Below are positions 61,076-64,000 of a stretch of DNA of 64,000 bases, piece after piece. A program made the position numbers and the translations under genes. The first letter of the stretch is position 1, and every line of letters begins with the position of its first letter. The DNA is from Paraburkholderia sp. PREW-6R (GTDB lineage: Bacteria > Pseudomonadota > Gammaproteobacteria > Burkholderiales > Burkholderiaceae). Under the pieces are notes generated by a model, which saw only the letters and a list, made by a program, of their open reading frames with translations, was not told where the DNA came from and did no database searches. Location: the NCBI RefSeq assembly GCF_039621805.1, contig NZ_CP155075.1, forward strand, positions 248,001 to 312,000, given 5' to 3'.

Positions 61076-62224
61076 TTGGGTGCTTTGAAGAAATTGCGCG
61101 TGCTCGATTTCACGCAAATGATGACGGGCCCGATGGCCACGATGATGCTCGGCGATTTCGGCGCCGACGTAATCAAGGTCGAGGCGCCGGAAGGTGATCC
61201 GTTTCGCGCGTCGGGCGAAGTGACGCTCGGCGGCGACGGTGTGTTCTTTCTGAGCATGAATCGCAACGGTGTGGTGCTCGATCTGAAGACCGAGCACGGG
61301 CGCGACATGGTAAAGGCGCTGGCGGCCGAGGCCGATGTGCTCGTCGAGAACTTCCGGCCTGGACTCGCCGAGAAGCTCGGTCTGGGGTACGAGACGTTGC
61401 AGGCGCTCAACCCTCGCCTCATTTATTGCTCGATTACGGGCTTCGGCCGTGATGGTCAGGACCGCGATCGACCTGCGCTCGACCAGGTGGTGCAAGCTGA
61501 GTCCGGACTGATGCAGATCACCGGAACAGCGCAAAGCGGTCCATTGAAAACCGGCTTTCCTTTCTCGGATCTCGTGACCGCGCTGCTCGCCACGACCGGC
61601 ATTCTCAATGCGGTGATCGCGCGCCATGAAAGCGGCGTCGGGCAGCGCGTCGATCTGTCGATGCTCGACGCGTCGATCTTCAGCATCGCGCCGCGCGACG
61701 TCTATTACGCGGCGACCGGCAAGACGCCGCCGCGCACGGGCAACGAGCACTGGGACATCGTGCCGAACAACACCTATGCGACGCGCGATGGCCGCGAGGT
61801 CATGGTGATTTCGATCAACGACAAATTCTGGGCAATCCTTGCGCGCGCGTTGGGCTTGGCGGAGATGTCGACCGACCCGCTGTTCGCGACCAAAGCCGCG
61901 CGTTTGAAGAATCGCCATGTGCTCGACGAGCGGCTCGCGGCCGCTTTCCGCACGCGCACGCTTGCCGAATGGGAAAGCTCGCTGCGCGAAGCGGGCGCAA
62001 TTTACGGCGCGGTGCGCACGTGGGACGAGGTATTTCACGATCCGCGTGTGGCCGGCAAACTCGTCCATACGATCGACCATCCGGCTGCGGGGCCGCTCGC
62101 CGTGCTGAAGAACCCGCTGCAATTTTCCGCGACGCCGACTGCGATCCGGCGTCCGCCGCCGCAACTTGGCGAGCACACCGAAAGCGTGCTCGCGAATCCG
62201 TCGGCCGCCTGGGTACCACGCTAG
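61076..62224 (+). CDS. CaiB/BaiF-type CoA-transferase, paralogue
   Basis: This 382-residue protein starts at TTG 61076, six bases after AGGAGA. Motifs are LRVLDFTQMMTGPMATMML, DFGADVIKVE, ENFRPGLAEKLGLG and the probable nucleophile D165 in PFSDLVTA. It resembles the enzyme at 22877-24073 more than the other two. The rare TTG start with a strong ribosome binding site may lower its output relative to its neighbours. Confidence 0.92.
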   Translation: MGALKKLRVLDFTQMMTGPMATMMLGDFGADVIKVEAPEGDPFRASGEVTLGGDGVFFLSMNRNGVVLDLKTEHGRDMVKALAAEADVLVENFRPGLAEKLGLGYETLQALNPRLIYCSITGFGRDGQDRDRPALDQVVQAESGLMQITGTAQSGPLKTGFPFSDLVTALLATTGILNAVIARHESGVGQRVDLSMLDASIFSIAPRDVYYAATGKTPPRTGNEHWDIVPNNTYATRDGREVMVISINDKFWAILARALGLAEMSTDPLFATKAARLKNRHVLDERLAAAFRTRTLAEWESSLREAGAIYGAVRTWDEVFHDPRVAGKLVHTIDHPAAGPLAVLKNPLQFSATPTAIRRPPPQLGEHTESVLANPSAAWVPR

Positions 62225-62292
62225 AGAAGTCGAGGCGTACCGCCGGATGAGCGGCGTTTCGATCGTCGATGATACATATGGGAGTAGAGAGC

Positions 62293-62991
62293 ATGCCGGA
62301 AAAAATCGCTGTGGTGACGGGGTCGAACGGTCTGATTGGGCAGGCCATCTGTACGGTGCTGGAAAAGCAGGGCTATACCGCGGTCGGCCTCGATATCGCG
62401 GAGAAGAGCGCGCGCGATGGTGCCTATCAGCAGTGTGATCTCACCGATCTCGACGCAATCGGCGCAGCGTTCTCCGCGATTGCCAGCCGTTACGGCACGG
62501 TTCGGGCGCTGGTCAACAATGCGGGTGTCTGGCATGGCAAGACATTCTTCGATATCACGCCCGCCGACTACGCCTTCACGTTCGACGTCAATGTGCGCGG
62601 TATGTTCTTCGCGTCGCAGGCGGTGGCGCGGCGACTCGTCGAAACAGGCGAGGGTGGGGCGATCGTCAACCTCGCGTCGATCGTCGGGCACACCGGGAGC
62701 GCGGTGACGGACTACGGCGGCTCTAAAGCCGCGGTGATGGCGATTACGCGCGGCCTGGCCAAACCGTTGGGCGCGCATGGCATTCGCGTGAACGCGGTCT
62801 CTCCCGGGACGGTGAACACCGCGATGGGTGCCGCCGTCCCGAAGGCGGCGCGCGACAGATTCATTGCGGGCACGGCCCCGCAGCGTGCGGCGGAGCCTGA
62901 AGAAATCGCTAACGTGGTGGGCTTTCTGACGAGCGACGCCGCCAGTTACATGTACGGCGCGATCGTCGATGTGAACGGCGGACTTTACTAA
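62293..62991 (+). CDS. SDR-family oxidoreductase with intact active site
   Basis: This 232-residue classical SDR has the cofactor motif TGSNGLIG, NNAGVW, the catalytic serine region LASIVGHTG and YGGSK, and C-terminal GAIVDVNGGLY. The ATG at 62293 follows GGAG by eight bases. An ATG 24 bases upstream has no such site. It would oxidise a 3-hydroxyacyl-CoA after the crotonase or reduce a ketone. It contrasts with the SDR at 41435-42229, whose active site is missing. Confidence 0.92.
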   Translation: MPEKIAVVTGSNGLIGQAICTVLEKQGYTAVGLDIAEKSARDGAYQQCDLTDLDAIGAAFSAIASRYGTVRALVNNAGVWHGKTFFDITPADYAFTFDVNVRGMFFASQAVARRLVETGEGGAIVNLASIVGHTGSAVTDYGGSKAAVMAITRGLAKPLGAHGIRVNAVSPGTVNTAMGAAVPKAARDRFIAGTAPQRAAEPEEIANVVGFLTSDAASYMYGAIVDVNGGLY

Positions 62992-62999
62992 TCGCAACC

Positions 63000-64000
63000 A
63001 TGGCACAGAAGATCCGGATTGCCGTGGTCGGTGCCGGCGCGATAGGCGGATACATCGCGGGGCATCTGGCGCGCGCGGCGCGCGCTGAAGTCAGCGTCGT
63101 GGCGCGCGGGCGTACGCTTGCCGCGCTGCGCGCCGACGGCCTGCACGTCACGACGCCGCGCGGGACGTTTTCCGTCGCGCTCAACGCTGTCGACGACGCG
63201 CGTGCACTCGGTCCGCAGGATTATGTGTTCCTCACGCTGAAGGCCCACCAGGTCGATGGCGCGCTCGGCTCGATTGTGCCGCTGATCGATGCGCACACCA
63301 CGGTGCTGCCGCCGACCACTGCCATACCCTATTACTTCTTTCACGGCCTGCAAGGCAAGTTCGCGGACAGCCGCCTGCCGGCCATCGATCCGGGCAACCG
63401 GCACTGGCAGGCCATGCCGCCCTCGCAGGTGCTTGGGATTGCTTACTGGATCGGCGCGCACTCGCCCGCGCCAGGCTGCGTCGTTCAGGACGGCTCGCGC
63501 GCGGCCTGTCCGGTCGGCGAGATCGACGGTTCGAGCAGCGCGCGGGCTGCGCTGCTGAGCGAACTGCTGACCGAGGCGGGGCTTCATGCGCCCATGCGCG
63601 AGAACATTCGCGGCGACATCTGGGTGAAGTTCGTCAACAGCCTGTGCTGGAATCCGGTGGCCATTCTTACGCTTGCCCGCCTCGGTGAAATGGCGGAGGC
63701 AGCGGGTGTCGTAGTTACCGTCCGCACCATGATGGACGAGGCCGATGCAATCGGGCGAAAGCTGGGTGTGCAGATTCCACAGCCGCCGGAGAAACGCATG
63801 GCGGTCACGCTCAGCGCGAGCGGCCACAAGATGTCGATGCTGCAGGATCTGGAGCTTGGGCGTCCGCTCGAACTCGACGTACTCGCGCAATCGATCGCAG
63901 CGTTACGCGTGCTGGCCGGCGCGCCTTCTCCCACCATCGACACGGTTCTCGCTCTTGCGCTTTTGCGTGCCAGCAGGGCGAGCCTTTCCACGCAGCAGCA
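63000..64000 (+). CDS. Ketopantoate reductase (ApbA/PanE)-like dehydrogenase, 3'-truncated by window edge
   Basis: The frame opens at ATG 63000, eight bases after the SDR stop, and stays open to the window end (333 codons). The N-terminus IRIAVVGAGAIGGYIAGHLAR has the dinucleotide motif, and the catalytic-lysine region reads DIWVKFVNSLCWNP. The C-terminal domain has SMLQDLELGRPLELD, typical of 2-dehydropantoate 2-reductases. In a catabolic operon such proteins often reduce other 2-oxo acids, so a pathway role is as likely as pantothenate synthesis. Confidence 0.9.
   Translation, partial: MAQKIRIAVVGAGAIGGYIAGHLARAARAEVSVVARGRTLAALRADGLHVTTPRGTFSVALNAVDDARALGPQDYVFLTLKAHQVDGALGSIVPLIDAHTTVLPPTTAIPYYFFHGLQGKFADSRLPAIDPGNRHWQAMPPSQVLGIAYWIGAHSPAPGCVVQDGSRAACPVGEIDGSSSARAALLSELLTEAGLHAPMRENIRGDIWVKFVNSLCWNPVAILTLARLGEMAEAAGVVVTVRTMMDEADAIGRKLGVQIPQPPEKRMAVTLSASGHKMSMLQDLELGRPLELDVLAQSIAALRVLAGAPSPTIDTVLALALLRASRASLSTQQ

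Overview
The window looks like a chromosome or large replicon of a high-GC beta-proteobacterium of the Burkholderiaceae, most likely Paraburkholderia, Caballeronia or Burkholderia. This is an inference from the GC-rich codon use, the Burkholderia-type trimeric porin, the many MFS and ABC uptake systems and the style of the small hypothetical proteins. No rRNA, tRNA, CRISPR array or intact mobile element was found.

Region 1 (1-10.9 kb) is a signalling block. On the minus strand lies a tightly overlapping operon: a GAF hybrid histidine kinase, an unusual fusion of a complete APC-type amino-acid permease to a hybrid kinase (HisKA, HATPase, REC, HPt), a REC-EAL c-di-GMP phosphodiesterase, and a small gene cut by the window edge. 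The domains are those of a phosphorelay ending in c-di-GMP turnover. Two methyl-accepting chemotaxis proteins follow on the plus strand. One ends in a CheR-type pentapeptide. The other is preceded by a hairpin that would hide a strong ribosome binding site of a 31-codon ORF.

Region 2 (10.9-22.7 kb) holds a decayed IS110-family transposase, an MgtC-like protein and a LacI-controlled sugar-acid-type catabolic operon: enolase-superfamily dehydratase, MFS, 2-hydroxyacid dehydrogenase, Ldh2-type dehydrogenase, DHDPS-family aldolase and a second MFS. Two perfect 14-bp palindromes lie in its promoter. A TetR gene with three matching operators and two small hypothetical genes follow.

Region 3 (22.7-64 kb) is one large catabolic supercluster of about ten transcription units: four CaiB/BaiF CoA-transferases, a three-component cytochrome P450 system, two aldehyde dehydrogenases, a GMC and a zinc alcohol dehydrogenase, a full branched-chain-type ABC importer plus an orphan second binding protein, a ketosteroid-dehydrogenase-like flavoprotein, two crotonases, acyl-CoA dehydrogenase, EtfBA, SDRs, a gentisate-dioxygenase-like double cupin, a flavin hydroxylase, a fumarylacetoacetate-hydrolase-family enzyme, an alpha/beta hydrolase, a porin, two MFS carriers and a ketopantoate-reductase-like enzyme cut by the window end.

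The main finding is that nine copies of one 15-bp imperfect palindrome, consensus AAWGGTTSAWCCAWT, lie at the start of nearly every transcription unit of region 3, usually just after a TTGACA-type promoter. Two paralogous GntR/FadR-family repressor genes sit divergently beside two of the sites. The supercluster therefore reads as a single dedicated regulon. The enzymes suggest P450 oxidation, CoA-thioester beta-oxidation chemistry and ring hydroxylation/cleavage of an alicyclic, terpenoid or alkyl-aromatic acid. The substrate cannot be named from sequence alone.
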